A program made the translations under genes and the position numbers. DNA of 64,000 bases from positions 488,206 to 552,205 of the forward strand of contig CCNB01000012.1 in NCBI GenBank assembly GCA_000824785.1. The letters are read 5' to 3'. The notes under the pieces are model-generated. The model saw nothing but the letters and a program-made list of their open reading frames with translations, did not search any database and had not been told where the DNA came from. This DNA comes from Mesorhizobium plurifarium. Its GTDB lineage: Bacteria; Pseudomonadota; Alphaproteobacteria; Rhizobiales; Rhizobiaceae. Positions 15,647 through 24,112 of this stretch are shown piece after piece (positions within the stretch are counted from its first letter, which is position 1; each line of letters starts with the position of its first letter).

Positions 15647-17320
15647 TCAGGCGACCTTCTGGTTGCGCCGTTCGGCGATCATGCGGCGCGTGTTGCGCAG
15701 CGCCACCGCCATGATCGTCGCCGTCGGATTGGTGGCCCCCGAGGTCGGGAAGGTCGAGGCGTCCATGATGTAGAGGTTGGGCACGTCATGGCAGGCGCCC
15801 CACTGGTCGACGACCGAGCGCTTCGGATCGGCGCCCATGACCGTGGTGCCGATCAGGTGCCAGCCGGACTCGCGCACCGGGGTGGAAACGAGCGTCTCGA
15901 TGGCGCCCGCGGCATGGACCGATTCCAGGCAACGGTCGATGTTGAACTGAAGCAGGCGGTTCGAGTTCTCGTTGACCTTGTAGACGATCTGCGGCGCCGG
16001 CAGGCCGTCGGAATCGACGAGGTCCTTGGACAGCACCACCTGGTTGCTCTCCTCCGGCAGATCCTCGCCGACGATGCCCCAGATCAGCGAATGGCCGAAG
16101 CGTCGGGCGACGTTCTCATGCAGGTTGGCGCCCCAGAAATCCTGGAAGCGGCCTTCCTCGGCGACATAGACCTTGGAGCCAATGGCGCCCGAGACGCCGA
16201 CCGGACCGCCTGACGGCATGCAGTTCCATTTCGATCCGCGCACGAAGCCGCGCCGCTCGTCGGTCTCGTAGAATTCCAGCGAATAGACCTGCTGCCCGAA
16301 CGGACCGCGCCAGGAGTCCAGCGGATCCTCGTAGGAGGCAAGGATGCTGGCGAAGGGATGCATCATCAGCCGCTTGCCGACCATGCCGGATGAGTTGGCC
16401 AGTCCGTCGGGGTTCTTCGCTCCGCCCGACATCAGGAGCAGCCGCGGCGTGCCGACGCCATTGGCGCAGAGGATGACGACCTTGGCGCGCTGGCGCCGGT
16501 CGCGGCCGTTGGCGTCGACATAGACGACGCCGGTGGCAAGCCCCTGCTCGTTGGTCTCGACCTCCTTGACACGGGCGCGCGTGACGAGACGGGCTCCGGC
16601 CTTCAAGGCAAGCGGCCAGTGCGAACGGTCGGTGGTCGACTTCGCGCCTTCGGGACAGCCGGTCAGGCAGGTGCCGCGCCGCACGCAGGCGTTCAACTCG
16701 CCGAATTTTTCGGATGGTATCGCGTTGCTGCCCGGCCACCAGTGCCAGCCCATGCGTTCCATGCCGAGCGCGCCGCGCAGACCCACGGAGCCGATCGGCA
16801 GGGCGGGGAAAGGATAGGGTCCGCGCGGCGGAAACGCCGGGTCGCCGGCAAGGCCGGACACGCCGACTTCGCGCTCGATCTCGAGCTGGTAGGGTAGCAG
16901 GTCCTCGTAAGAGAAGGGCCAGTCCTCGGCCACGCCGTCGAGCGAGCGGACGCGGAAATCGGAAGGCAGGAAATGCATCCACTGCGCGCCGTAGAGCGTG
17001 GCGCTGCCGCCAACGCCGGCGAACATCAGCGGATTGATGTCGGTGGTCGAGTTATCGACCGGATAGTCGTTCGGATTGTCGCGCACATTGGGGTTGGGGT
17101 GCCAGAGCTTGGTGCTGACCAGCTCATGCTCCGGCCGCGCGCCGGTGTAGTCGTTGTATTCGGGCCATTCACCCTGCTCCAGCACGACCACCGAAAGCCC
17201 GGCCCGCGCGAGATGGAGTGCCGCGACCGAGCCGGACGGCCCGGCGCCAACGATGGCGACATCCACTTCCTCGTCGCGTCGCGCGCGGGCGCCGCGTTCG
17301 CTCAGGCTCTCGACATTCAT
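15647..17320 (-). CDS. GMC-family FAD oxidoreductase with C-x5-C-x3-C motif
   Basis: 557-residue sugar/alcohol dehydrogenase. FAD motif VAIVGAGPSGS is at 21-31. The C-terminal GMC_oxred_C domain has His in SGWHLIGTTVMG and Asn in GATNPTATIM, the catalytic pair. Residues 212, 218 and 222 are Cys in ACVRRGTCLTGC, the spacing described for the 3Fe-4S cluster in the catalytic subunit of bacterial FAD-glucose dehydrogenase. No signal peptide is seen. ATG 17320 is 31 nt after the last permease gene, so it belongs to the transporter operon. It likely oxidises the imported sugar or polyol; the electron acceptor is not encoded next to it. Confidence 0.9.
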   Translation of the reverse strand: MNVESLSERGARARRDEEVDVAIVGAGPSGSVAALHLARAGLSVVVLEQGEWPEYNDYTGARPEHELVSTKLWHPNPNVRDNPNDYPVDNSTTDINPLMFAGVGGSATLYGAQWMHFLPSDFRVRSLDGVAEDWPFSYEDLLPYQLEIEREVGVSGLAGDPAFPPRGPYPFPALPIGSVGLRGALGMERMGWHWWPGSNAIPSEKFGELNACVRRGTCLTGCPEGAKSTTDRSHWPLALKAGARLVTRARVKEVETNEQGLATGVVYVDANGRDRRQRAKVVILCANGVGTPRLLLMSGGAKNPDGLANSSGMVGKRLMMHPFASILASYEDPLDSWRGPFGQQVYSLEFYETDERRGFVRGSKWNCMPSGGPVGVSGAIGSKVYVAEEGRFQDFWGANLHENVARRFGHSLIWGIVGEDLPEESNQVVLSKDLVDSDGLPAPQIVYKVNENSNRLLQFNIDRCLESVHAAGAIETLVSTPVRESGWHLIGTTVMGADPKRSVVDQWGACHDVPNLYIMDASTFPTSGATNPTATIMAVALRNTRRMIAERRNQKVA

Positions 17321-17351
17321 TTGCTACCTCCCTCGGTGGCTGGCGACCGGC

Positions 17352-18320
17352 TCATGCGAGCCTTGTGCGGTAGAACGCAGCCGCGCCTATGATGATAATG
17401 CCCTTGATGATGAGCTGCATCTCGATCGGAAAGCCCAGCAAAAGCACCAGATTGTTGATGACGACCAGAACCGCGACGCCAAGCAGCGCGGCAAAGATGT
17501 TGCCGCGTCCGCCCGTCAGCGCGACGCCGCCCATGACCGCCGCGACGATCGAGTCGAGCTCGTAGCCCTGGCCGACCCAGTTGGAGACCGTGCCGACATA
17601 GCCAAGCAGGAACAGGCCGCCGATGCCGGCGCAGATCGAGCAGATGACGTAGCATAAGATGATGACGCGATCGGGCGCGACACCGTTGAGGAACGCGGCC
17701 TTGGGATTGCTGCCGACCATGAATATCTCGCGCCCGAGGCGCGAGCGGTGCAGCACGACGCCGAAGACGATCGCCAGCAGCGCCAGGGTGATGAGGTTGA
17801 CCGGGATGCCGAGGATGCGGCCCGACGCGAGAAAGCCCATGCCCGGCGGCAGCGTGCTGATCGGCGCGCCGCCGGTATAGGCGAAGCGGATGCCCTGCAG
17901 GATGATCATCATGGCCAGGGTGGCAAGGAACGGACTGACGTTGCGCCTGGCGACCAGCCAGCCGTTGACGAGGCCGACGACGGCGGAGAAGGCGATCGCC
18001 GCCACGAAGATCATAGGGATCGCATCGTTGGTCGTCGCCTTGAAGGCGGTTGCAAGCACGGCCACCGTCGCCATTAGCGAGGCGACCGACAGGTCTAGCC
18101 CGCGCACCAGGATGACGAAGGTCTGGCCAACGACCACCATGCCGAGCGGGGCCGCGATGGTGAGCACGTTGACCAGATTGGCCGGCCGCAGGAAGGTCGG
18201 CGAGAGCGCGGCCGCGACCAGCAGCAGTGCGACGAGGAAGACGATCAACCCATAGCGCTCGAACACCGAGGCGACGGACACGCCTTGGGACCGGGGCAGC
18301 GGGGTCTCCAGCGGCGCCAT
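17352..18320 (-). CDS. Sugar ABC transporter permease (RbsC type), permease 2
   Basis: 322 residues from ATG 18320, beginning MAPLETPLPRSQGVSVASVF, with about 8-10 hydrophobic segments. The conserved GLDLSVASLMATVAVL loop and the C-terminal GGVALTGGRGNIFAALLGV identify a BPD_transp_2 permease. Its ATG overlaps the stop of permease 1 (TGATG at 18318-18322). The open frame upstream to 19004 is an antiparallel artefact over permease 1. It probably forms a heterodimeric channel with permease 1. Confidence 0.92.
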   Translation of the reverse strand: MAPLETPLPRSQGVSVASVFERYGLIVFLVALLLVAAALSPTFLRPANLVNVLTIAAPLGMVVVGQTFVILVRGLDLSVASLMATVAVLATAFKATTNDAIPMIFVAAIAFSAVVGLVNGWLVARRNVSPFLATLAMMIILQGIRFAYTGGAPISTLPPGMGFLASGRILGIPVNLITLALLAIVFGVVLHRSRLGREIFMVGSNPKAAFLNGVAPDRVIILCYVICSICAGIGGLFLLGYVGTVSNWVGQGYELDSIVAAVMGGVALTGGRGNIFAALLGVAVLVVINNLVLLLGFPIEMQLIIKGIIIIGAAAFYRTRLA

Positions 18321-19273
18321 CACTGCCTCCGCTTCGTGGTGTGGATGCTGACGGCAATGATGATGATCAAGCCCTGGATCACCCACTGGTAGTAGGAAGA
18401 CACGTTGAGGAAGTTCAGCAAATTGTTGAGCATCGTCACCAGCAGCACGCCGAGCAGCGTGCCCAGCACGCCGCCGCGCCCGCCGGCCAAAACCGTGCCG
18501 CCGACCACCACAGGCGTGATCGACTGCAACGTCAAGGCGGCGCCGATGCGCGGGTCGCCGACACCGGTGCGGGCGGTCAGGAAGATCGCAGCGAGGCCGG
18601 CGCACAGGCCGGACAGCGCATAGGCCATCACCACGATGCGGTTCACCGGCAGGCCGTTCAACCGGGCTGCCTCGCGATCGCCGCCGACGAAGTAGATGCT
18701 GCGGCCCGAGCGCGAGCGCTGCAGCCAGAGGCCGGCAAGGGCGAAGATCGCGACGAGGACGATCGCCGTCACCGGGATGCCCCACAGCTTCGCATAGGAG
18801 AAGTCGGCAAGGCCCCGCGGGACGGATCCACCCGGCTCCTTGTTGTACATCAGCGTGCCGCCAAAGATGATCGACGACATGCCGAGCGTCACGATCAGCG
18901 GATGGACGCGCAGCACGATGGTGAGCAGGCCGTTGAGCGCGCCGATCGCCGTCGCGGCGATCAGCGCGAGCGGCAGCGCCAGCCACAGCAGATCCGGCCG
19001 CCATTCGAGGAAATGCGCGATGAAAACCGTCGATGCGCTGACCAGCGAACCGACCGCCAGGTCGATGCCGCCCAAGAGCACCACGAATGTCTGGCCGAGG
19101 CTGACCATGCCCAGCACGACGAGCTGCTGGAACAGGTTGCCGAAATTGCGCCAGGTGAGGAACCGGTCGGACAGGAAGCCGCCAGCGACGACGAGCAGGA
19201 TGAGCAACGCCACCACGATCACATAGGACAGCGAAAGCCGGTTGCGGCGGAATTCGGCGACGACGGCGCTCAT
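18320..19273 (-). CDS. Sugar ABC transporter permease (RbsC type), permease 1
   Basis: 317 residues, starting MSAVVAEFRRNRLSLSYVIV, with multiple membrane spans. Conserved GGIDLAVGSLVSASTVF and VVVGGTVLAGGRGGVLGTLLGV are present. The start overlaps the ATPase stop by 4 nt. Two distinct permease genes, as here, are common in MglA-type systems for unusual sugars and polyols. Confidence 0.92.
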   Translation of the reverse strand: MSAVVAEFRRNRLSLSYVIVVALLILLVVAGGFLSDRFLTWRNFGNLFQQLVVLGMVSLGQTFVVLLGGIDLAVGSLVSASTVFIAHFLEWRPDLLWLALPLALIAATAIGALNGLLTIVLRVHPLIVTLGMSSIIFGGTLMYNKEPGGSVPRGLADFSYAKLWGIPVTAIVLVAIFALAGLWLQRSRSGRSIYFVGGDREAARLNGLPVNRIVVMAYALSGLCAGLAAIFLTARTGVGDPRIGAALTLQSITPVVVGGTVLAGGRGGVLGTLLGVLLVTMLNNLLNFLNVSSYYQWVIQGLIIIIAVSIHTTKRRQ

Positions 19274-20808
19274 GCGACCTGCTCCAGCCGGGCCGCCGTG
19301 CCCTCGCGCCGGTCGATCGAACGCACGGCGAGATCCATGATCGCCTCTTCGGTGGCGGACGCGCCGTCGATCTCGCCGGCGACGTGGCCCTGCGACATCA
19401 CGAAGATGCGGTCCGACAGACCGATGATCTCCGGCAGCTCGGAGCTGATCATGAGGATGCCGACACCCTGCTCAGCCAGGTTGCGTACGATGCGGTAGAT
19501 CTCGACCTTGGCGCCGATGTCGACGCCGCGCGTCGGCTCGTCGAGGATAAGCAGCTTGCGGGCAATGCGCGACCAGCGGCCGAAAAGCACCTTCTGCTGG
19601 TTGCCGCCGGAAAGATTGCCGACCTTGACCTCCGGCGAGGGTGCTGCCACGGCGAAATTACGAATTTGCTCGAGCGCGATGTCGCGCTCGCCGCGCCGGT
19701 CGATCAGCCCACGTTTGGTGACGCCGGCCAGATCGGGCGCCATGACATTCGCCGAGATCGGCAGACCGAGGAAGAGCCCCTCGTCCTTGCGGTTCTCGGT
19801 CAGGAAACCGACGCCGTTGCGGATCGCCTCGCGCGGCATGCGTCGATCGAGGCGCTTGCCGTCGAACTCGATCGTGCCGCCATCGAGGTCGCGTGTGCCG
19901 AAGATAACCTCGGCCACTTCGGTGCGGCCTGAGCCGACCATGCCGGCGATGCCGACGACTTCGCCCGGCCTGACCGCGAAGCTGACATCGCGCACGCGGT
20001 GGCCGGAGCGAAGGTTGCTGACCTTCAGGATGTCCGGCCCGACAGCCGGCGCCTTGCGGCGCGCCGGATAGATCTGCTCGAGGCGGCGTCCGACCATCTT
20101 GGTGATCATCTCGTCGCGCGTCAAATCGCCGACCGGACCGGTGCCTGCCACCTGTCCATCCTTCAGGATCGTCACGCGGTCGGCGATCTCGAAGATCTCT
20201 TCCAGCCGGTGCGAGACATAGACGATGCCGACGCCTTCGCGCTTCAGCCGTCGCATGTTGTCGAACAGGAGATCGACCTCATGGCCGGAGATCACGGCCG
20301 TCGGCTCGTCGAGCACGAGCAGCCTCACCTCGCCGACCAGCGCCTTGGCGATCTCGACCATCTGCTGGTCGGCCAGAGGCAATTCGTCGATCTTGGCATG
20401 GGTCGAGATCCTGACGCCGAGCTGCGCCAGTATTTCGGCTGCCCGCGCGTGGCGGGCGCGGCTGGAGATCAGGCCGAGACCGTTGCGCGGCTGCGCGTCG
20501 ACCAGGATGTTCTCGGCGACCGAAAGCTCCGGGAACAGAGCGAGTTCCTGATGGATGACGTGGATGCCCGCTGCGCGCGCCTGCTTGGGCGACTGCCAGG
20601 AGACCGGCTTGCCCAGATAGGTCATGCTTCCGCCATTCGGCTTGATGGCGCCGCCCATGACGCGGATGAGGGTGGATTTTCCCGCACCGTTTTCGCCGAG
20701 AAGAGCATGGATTTCGCCGGGACGAACGGCAAAATCCACCCTGTCCAGGGGTTTTACGCCCGGATACTCCTTCTCGATGCGACTGAGCTCGATGACGGGA
20801 GTGACCAT
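19270..20808 (-). CDS. Sugar ABC transporter ATP-binding protein (RbsA/MglA type)
   Basis: 512 residues with two NBDs. NBD1: GENGAGKSTLI, LPLADQQMVEIAKAL and LLVLDEPTAVISGHE. NBD2: degenerate GMVGSGRTEVAE, LSGGNQQKVLFGRW and LLILDEPTRGVDIGAK. It is second gene of the ten-gene minus-strand run, 75 nt after the binding-protein gene. It supplies energy for the two following permeases. Confidence 0.94.
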   Translation of the reverse strand: MVTPVIELSRIEKEYPGVKPLDRVDFAVRPGEIHALLGENGAGKSTLIRVMGGAIKPNGGSMTYLGKPVSWQSPKQARAAGIHVIHQELALFPELSVAENILVDAQPRNGLGLISSRARHARAAEILAQLGVRISTHAKIDELPLADQQMVEIAKALVGEVRLLVLDEPTAVISGHEVDLLFDNMRRLKREGVGIVYVSHRLEEIFEIADRVTILKDGQVAGTGPVGDLTRDEMITKMVGRRLEQIYPARRKAPAVGPDILKVSNLRSGHRVRDVSFAVRPGEVVGIAGMVGSGRTEVAEVIFGTRDLDGGTIEFDGKRLDRRMPREAIRNGVGFLTENRKDEGLFLGLPISANVMAPDLAGVTKRGLIDRRGERDIALEQIRNFAVAAPSPEVKVGNLSGGNQQKVLFGRWSRIARKLLILDEPTRGVDIGAKVEIYRIVRNLAEQGVGILMISSELPEIIGLSDRIFVMSQGHVAGEIDGASATEEAIMDLAVRSIDRREGTAARLEQVA

Positions 20809-20841
20809 TTATCCGATGCTCGAAATTCCGGTTACGCCAGG

Positions 20842-20865
20842 GTGTGCGTCCGAAGGAACGCACAC
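20842..20865 (-). other. Intercistronic hairpin after sugar-binding protein gene
   Basis: Arms GTGTGCGT (20842-20849) and ACGCACAC (20858-20865) in the 75-nt gap between binding-protein and ATPase genes. Its position matches hairpins that keep binding-protein mRNA abundant relative to transporter mRNA. Confidence 0.5.
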
Positions 20866-20883
20866 TCTGTCAGGCTGGGAGGC

Positions 20884-22089
20884 TTACTTCGGATAATCAG
20901 GCTTGAACGTGCTCGGATTGTATCCGGCCGGCAAGCCGTTGCTTGGCGACAGGTCGCCCGGGTCGCTCATGCTGACATGGTCGAGGAGGTGCCGGTCGCC
21001 CTTGACCGAAACCGTGTCGGCTCCGGGCGAGGTCACCACGTTGAAGCTGACCTCGACCTTTTCGGGAACCGGAATGCCCTTCATGACGTCGAGCACGGTC
21101 TCGATGCCGGTGATGCCCATCGAGGTCGGATAGTCGATGCCGACCATCTTGATGTTATGCTGGGAGGCCAGCTGATACATCAAGGCGATGTCGCCGCCGG
21201 TCATCGGCGGAATTTCGCCGTCCTTGTAGCCTGCCGCGAGGAAGGCCTGGATGGCGCCAGAGCCCTGCAGCGCGCTGTCGGCGAGCACGCCGTTGATTTC
21301 CTTGCCGTGCTTCTGGATGAGCGCCGCCATCACCGATTTGCCGGTCGCGGGATTCCAGTCGCAATACTGCTTCTCCAGCACCTTGATGCCGGGGAACTTG
21401 CCGAACACCTCTTCATTCGCCTTGATGCGGATCTCGGCGACGCTGGAGCCGGCGATGCCGGGCAGCATGACGATGTTGCCTTTTCCGCCGAGTGTCTCGC
21501 ACAACCACAGGGCTTCGAGGCGGCCGAGCGCCCAGTCGGAGGCGGTGATGTAGGTGATGTAGTTGCTTGCCGTCTTCACCTTGCGGTCGACCATGATGAC
21601 GGGAATGCCCTGCTCCATGGCGCGGCCGACGACGGAGTCCAGCGCGTCTTCGGTGGCGGCGGCGATCAGCAGCACGTCGACGCCCTGGCTGATCAGGTCC
21701 TGGATGTCGGCGATCTGCTTCGAGGGATCGTCATTGGCGTCGGTTGCCAGAAGATGCGCGATCTCGTCGCGATGCTGGCCGGCAGCCCAGAACACGCCGT
21801 GCTGAAAGGCCACGCGCCAGGCATTGGATATCGAGGCGTTGGAGAAGCCGATCGTATAGGGCCCTTCCTTCTTCCACTTCGAGGTGTCGACCATCGAGTT
21901 GGCGTTCGGATTCCAGATCCAGGTCCGCGGCACGCCATAATAACCCGGCTTGGTTTCCTCCGCCGCGGCAGGGGCTGTCGCGCCGAGCCCCAAGGTCGAG
22001 ACCGCGCCGGCAGCCGCCAGAGCGGCAGGCGCCTTGCGGATGAAGCTCGCTCTAGATATTTTTTGATCCAAGATGCTCTTTATAGTCAT
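20884..22089 (-). CDS. Periplasmic sugar-binding protein of ABC transporter (long form)
   Basis: 401 residues, longer than the usual 310-330. N-terminal signal region RASFIRKAPAALAAAGAVST ends near APAAA (residue 43). The mature protein starts with an extra segment, YYGVPRTWIWNPNANSMVD, before the usual YTIGFSNASISNAWRVAFQH. Other family phrases are LISQGVDVLLIAAATEDALD and PVIMVDRKV. ATG 22089 follows GGAGGAGGAAAGC, a strong ribosome site. First gene of the ten-gene catabolic operon; ligand not deducible. Confidence 0.92.
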   Translation of the reverse strand: MTIKSILDQKISRASFIRKAPAALAAAGAVSTLGLGATAPAAAEETKPGYYGVPRTWIWNPNANSMVDTSKWKKEGPYTIGFSNASISNAWRVAFQHGVFWAAGQHRDEIAHLLATDANDDPSKQIADIQDLISQGVDVLLIAAATEDALDSVVGRAMEQGIPVIMVDRKVKTASNYITYITASDWALGRLEALWLCETLGGKGNIVMLPGIAGSSVAEIRIKANEEVFGKFPGIKVLEKQYCDWNPATGKSVMAALIQKHGKEINGVLADSALQGSGAIQAFLAAGYKDGEIPPMTGGDIALMYQLASQHNIKMVGIDYPTSMGITGIETVLDVMKGIPVPEKVEVSFNVVTSPGADTVSVKGDRHLLDHVSMSDPGDLSPSNGLPAGYNPSTFKPDYPK

Positions 22090-22150
22090 GCTTTCCTCCT
22101 CCAGGGCACCTTTTCGGATGCCGATTGTTCCTACCCCAAGTAAAAACTAA

Positions 22151-22178
22151 ATAAGTTATGGTATATTTTGCAACTTAT
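22151..22178. promoter_or_regulatory. AT-rich inverted repeat upstream of catabolic operon
   Basis: ATAAGTT (22151-22157) and AACTTAT (22172-22178) flank a 14-nt AT-rich spacer, 62 nt before the binding-protein ATG. This is the only AT-rich stretch nearby, so it probably holds the promoter and perhaps the site of the operon's LysR regulator. No LacI-regulon operator is seen here. Confidence 0.4.
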
Positions 22179-22276
22179 ATCGAAAAATACAAAGCGCCCG
22201 GCGACAGCCGCTTGCCCAAGCCTCCCAACGCTTCGAATTAGCGGACGCATCGCCGCGAAGGTCAATCACCTGAGTT

Positions 22277-22293
22277 GTAATAGCTGCTATTAC
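22277..22293. promoter_or_regulatory. 17-bp perfect palindrome upstream of ETF genes
   Basis: GTAATAGCTGCTATTAC, 8-bp arms around one base, 88 nt before the TTG start of the ETF beta gene. It looks like a dimeric regulator operator; the regulator is not identifiable from the window. Confidence 0.5.
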
Positions 22294-22380
22294 GATTTTC
22301 TCGATTGGGCACAGCAACGGTTGCGATCTAATAGGCCACAGGTACCGGGAGGTTGAGGTACGCCCGGGGAGGATCGACGC

Positions 22381-23145
22381 TTGAAAATTCTCGTTGTGCT
22401 GCGAATGATTCCGGATTCCGCGGGCGAGCTCGAACTGACGAGCGATGGACGCGGCATCGACCGCGAATGGCTGGATTTCCAGCTCAACGATTTCGACGAC
22501 CATGCGCTGGAAGAGGCGATCCTCTTGAAGGAAGCGTCAGGAGCGACTGTCGTTGCCGTCGCCATCGGCGAGGGAAGCAACCGTGTGCTGCAGATGGCGG
22601 TTGCCCGCGGCGCGGACGAGGCGATCGCGCTCGAAGCCGAAGGGGACGGCATGATCGACTCGCGAGCGATTGCCGGTTCGATCGTCGCGCTCGCCCGCTC
22701 GAAGGCCGCCGATCTCCTCCTTTGCGGCGTCCAGTCGACCGAGGACCTGTTCGGCCAGCTCGTGCCCTATGCCGGCGCCCTGCTCGGCTGGCCGCATGTC
22801 TCCGGCTCCAGCCGCGTCGGCATCGAGGCTTCGGCCCTTCGGGTGACGCAGGAACGTGGCGGCGGCATCGCCGCGACCTACGAGATTGCGCTGCCGGCGG
22901 TGATCGGCGTGCAGACCGCCTCCAAGGCACCACGCTATGTTTCGGGCAGCAAATTGCGAGAAGCTTCCAAGACCGCCATAGGCAAGGCCCCGTCCGAGCC
23001 TGCCGGGTTCGAACGGTCGGCCGAGATCGTCGCGCTGAGATTGCCTGGACAACGCGGCAGCGGCGAAAATCTCGGAGACAATCCCGAAAATGTCGCCGAC
23101 CGGCTGGCCAGCATCCTGGCGGCCAAAGGCTTTGCAGGAGTTTAA
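22381..23145 (+). CDS. Electron transfer flavoprotein, beta subunit
   Basis: 254 residues. It starts MKILVVLRMIPDSAGELELT, followed by ISRs such as NDFDDHALEEAILLKE, and DLLLCGVQSTEDLFGQLVPYAG, typical of ETF beta. The start is a TTG at 22381 behind a good GGGGAGGA site. Together with the alpha subunit it accepts electrons from a flavin dehydrogenase. First gene of a three-gene unit with the alpha subunit and a membrane Fe-S oxidoreductase. Confidence 0.9.
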   Translation: MKILVVLRMIPDSAGELELTSDGRGIDREWLDFQLNDFDDHALEEAILLKEASGATVVAVAIGEGSNRVLQMAVARGADEAIALEAEGDGMIDSRAIAGSIVALARSKAADLLLCGVQSTEDLFGQLVPYAGALLGWPHVSGSSRVGIEASALRVTQERGGGIAATYEIALPAVIGVQTASKAPRYVSGSKLREASKTAIGKAPSEPAGFERSAEIVALRLPGQRGSGENLGDNPENVADRLASILAAKGFAGV

Positions 23146-23148
23146 GCG

Positions 23149-24111
23149 ATGCGGATTATCGCCTGCACGGAAGGCTCATTCGGCAAGCTCGAGCCCTTTT
23201 CGCTGGAAATGATCACGGCCGCGCGGACGGCGGGAGCGGCTGGTGACGAAGTTGTCGCCTTCTTTGCCGGCCAGGAGTTGGAGCCTGCCGTCGCAAATCT
23301 CGGCGCCGCGGACAGACTCGTCGCCGCGAGCGCCGGCGGCTCCCAGCTTATCGCGGCAGAATCCTACACCCGGCTGCTGGCGGACACCGTTGCGGCCGAA
23401 GAGCCTGGCCTGGTGCTGGTGCCCTACTCCGCCAACGGGCTCGACGTCGCCGGCAATCTCGCGGCGCGCACCGGTTGGCCGCTGGTCTCCTATGTCAACG
23501 AAATTCGCCGCGACGGCGACCGGTTGACAGTCGTCGCGCAGGTCTATGGCGGCAAGATCCTGGCCGAATGCAGCGTGCCTTTGCCGGCTATCCTAATGGT
23601 CAACCCCGGCGCCTTCGCCGAGGCGGAACGGCGCGCCGTCGATCCGTCGAAGCTGCAGCATTTCGACGCCACGGCCGCCGTGGCCGAAGGCAAGGTCCGG
23701 CTCGTCGGCGTCGATGTTCCCAACTATGACAGCGTCGACCTCACGACCGCCGAGCGGATCGTCTGCGTCGGCCGCGGCATCGGCGACGAGGCCAGCATCG
23801 ACATAGCGCGCGGGCTTGCGGACATCCTTGGCGCAGAGATCGCCGGCAGCCGGCCGGTGGTGGACAGCGGCTGGTTGCCGAAGGTGCGGCAGGTCGGCAA
23901 ATCCGGCCAGAAGGTCAAGCCGAAGCTCTATCTGGCGCTCGGCGTTTCCGGCGCTCCGGAGCATCTCGAAGGCATGTCGAAGTCGGATCTCATCATCGCC
24001 GTGAACACCGACCCCAAGGCGCCGATCTTCAATGTCGCGCATTTCGGCGCGACCTGCGACCTTTTCGATCTCGTCGCCAATCTGAGCGAGCGGCTGCAGC
24101 CCGGCCGCTGA
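23149..24111 (+). CDS. Electron transfer flavoprotein, alpha subunit
   Basis: 320 residues, start 3 nt after the beta stop. The C-terminal FAD-binding domain shows VCVGRGIGDEASIDIARGLA, GSRPVVDSGWLPKVRQVGKSGQKVKP, the SGAPEH motif (here as VSGAPEHLEGM) and IIAVNTDPKAPIFNVAHFG. It carries the redox FAD of the ETF heterodimer. The variant belongs to the catabolism-linked ETFs found beside DgcB-like proteins rather than the housekeeping fatty-acid ETF (inference from context). Confidence 0.92.
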   Translation: MRIIACTEGSFGKLEPFSLEMITAARTAGAAGDEVVAFFAGQELEPAVANLGAADRLVAASAGGSQLIAAESYTRLLADTVAAEEPGLVLVPYSANGLDVAGNLAARTGWPLVSYVNEIRRDGDRLTVVAQVYGGKILAECSVPLPAILMVNPGAFAEAERRAVDPSKLQHFDATAAVAEGKVRLVGVDVPNYDSVDLTTAERIVCVGRGIGDEASIDIARGLADILGAEIAGSRPVVDSGWLPKVRQVGKSGQKVKPKLYLALGVSGAPEHLEGMSKSDLIIAVNTDPKAPIFNVAHFGATCDLFDLVANLSERLQPGR

Positions 24112-24112
24112 T

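Noticed and set aside
19999..22143. 714-codon plus-strand frame opposite ATPase and binding-protein genes
   Set aside because: Covers parts of two real minus-strand genes and an operon gap; no motif.
22339..22352. Possible fifth LacI-regulon operator (CAGGTACCGGGAGG)
   Set aside because: Only the core GGTACCGG matches; flanking half-site bases TGNTA/TANCA are missing.
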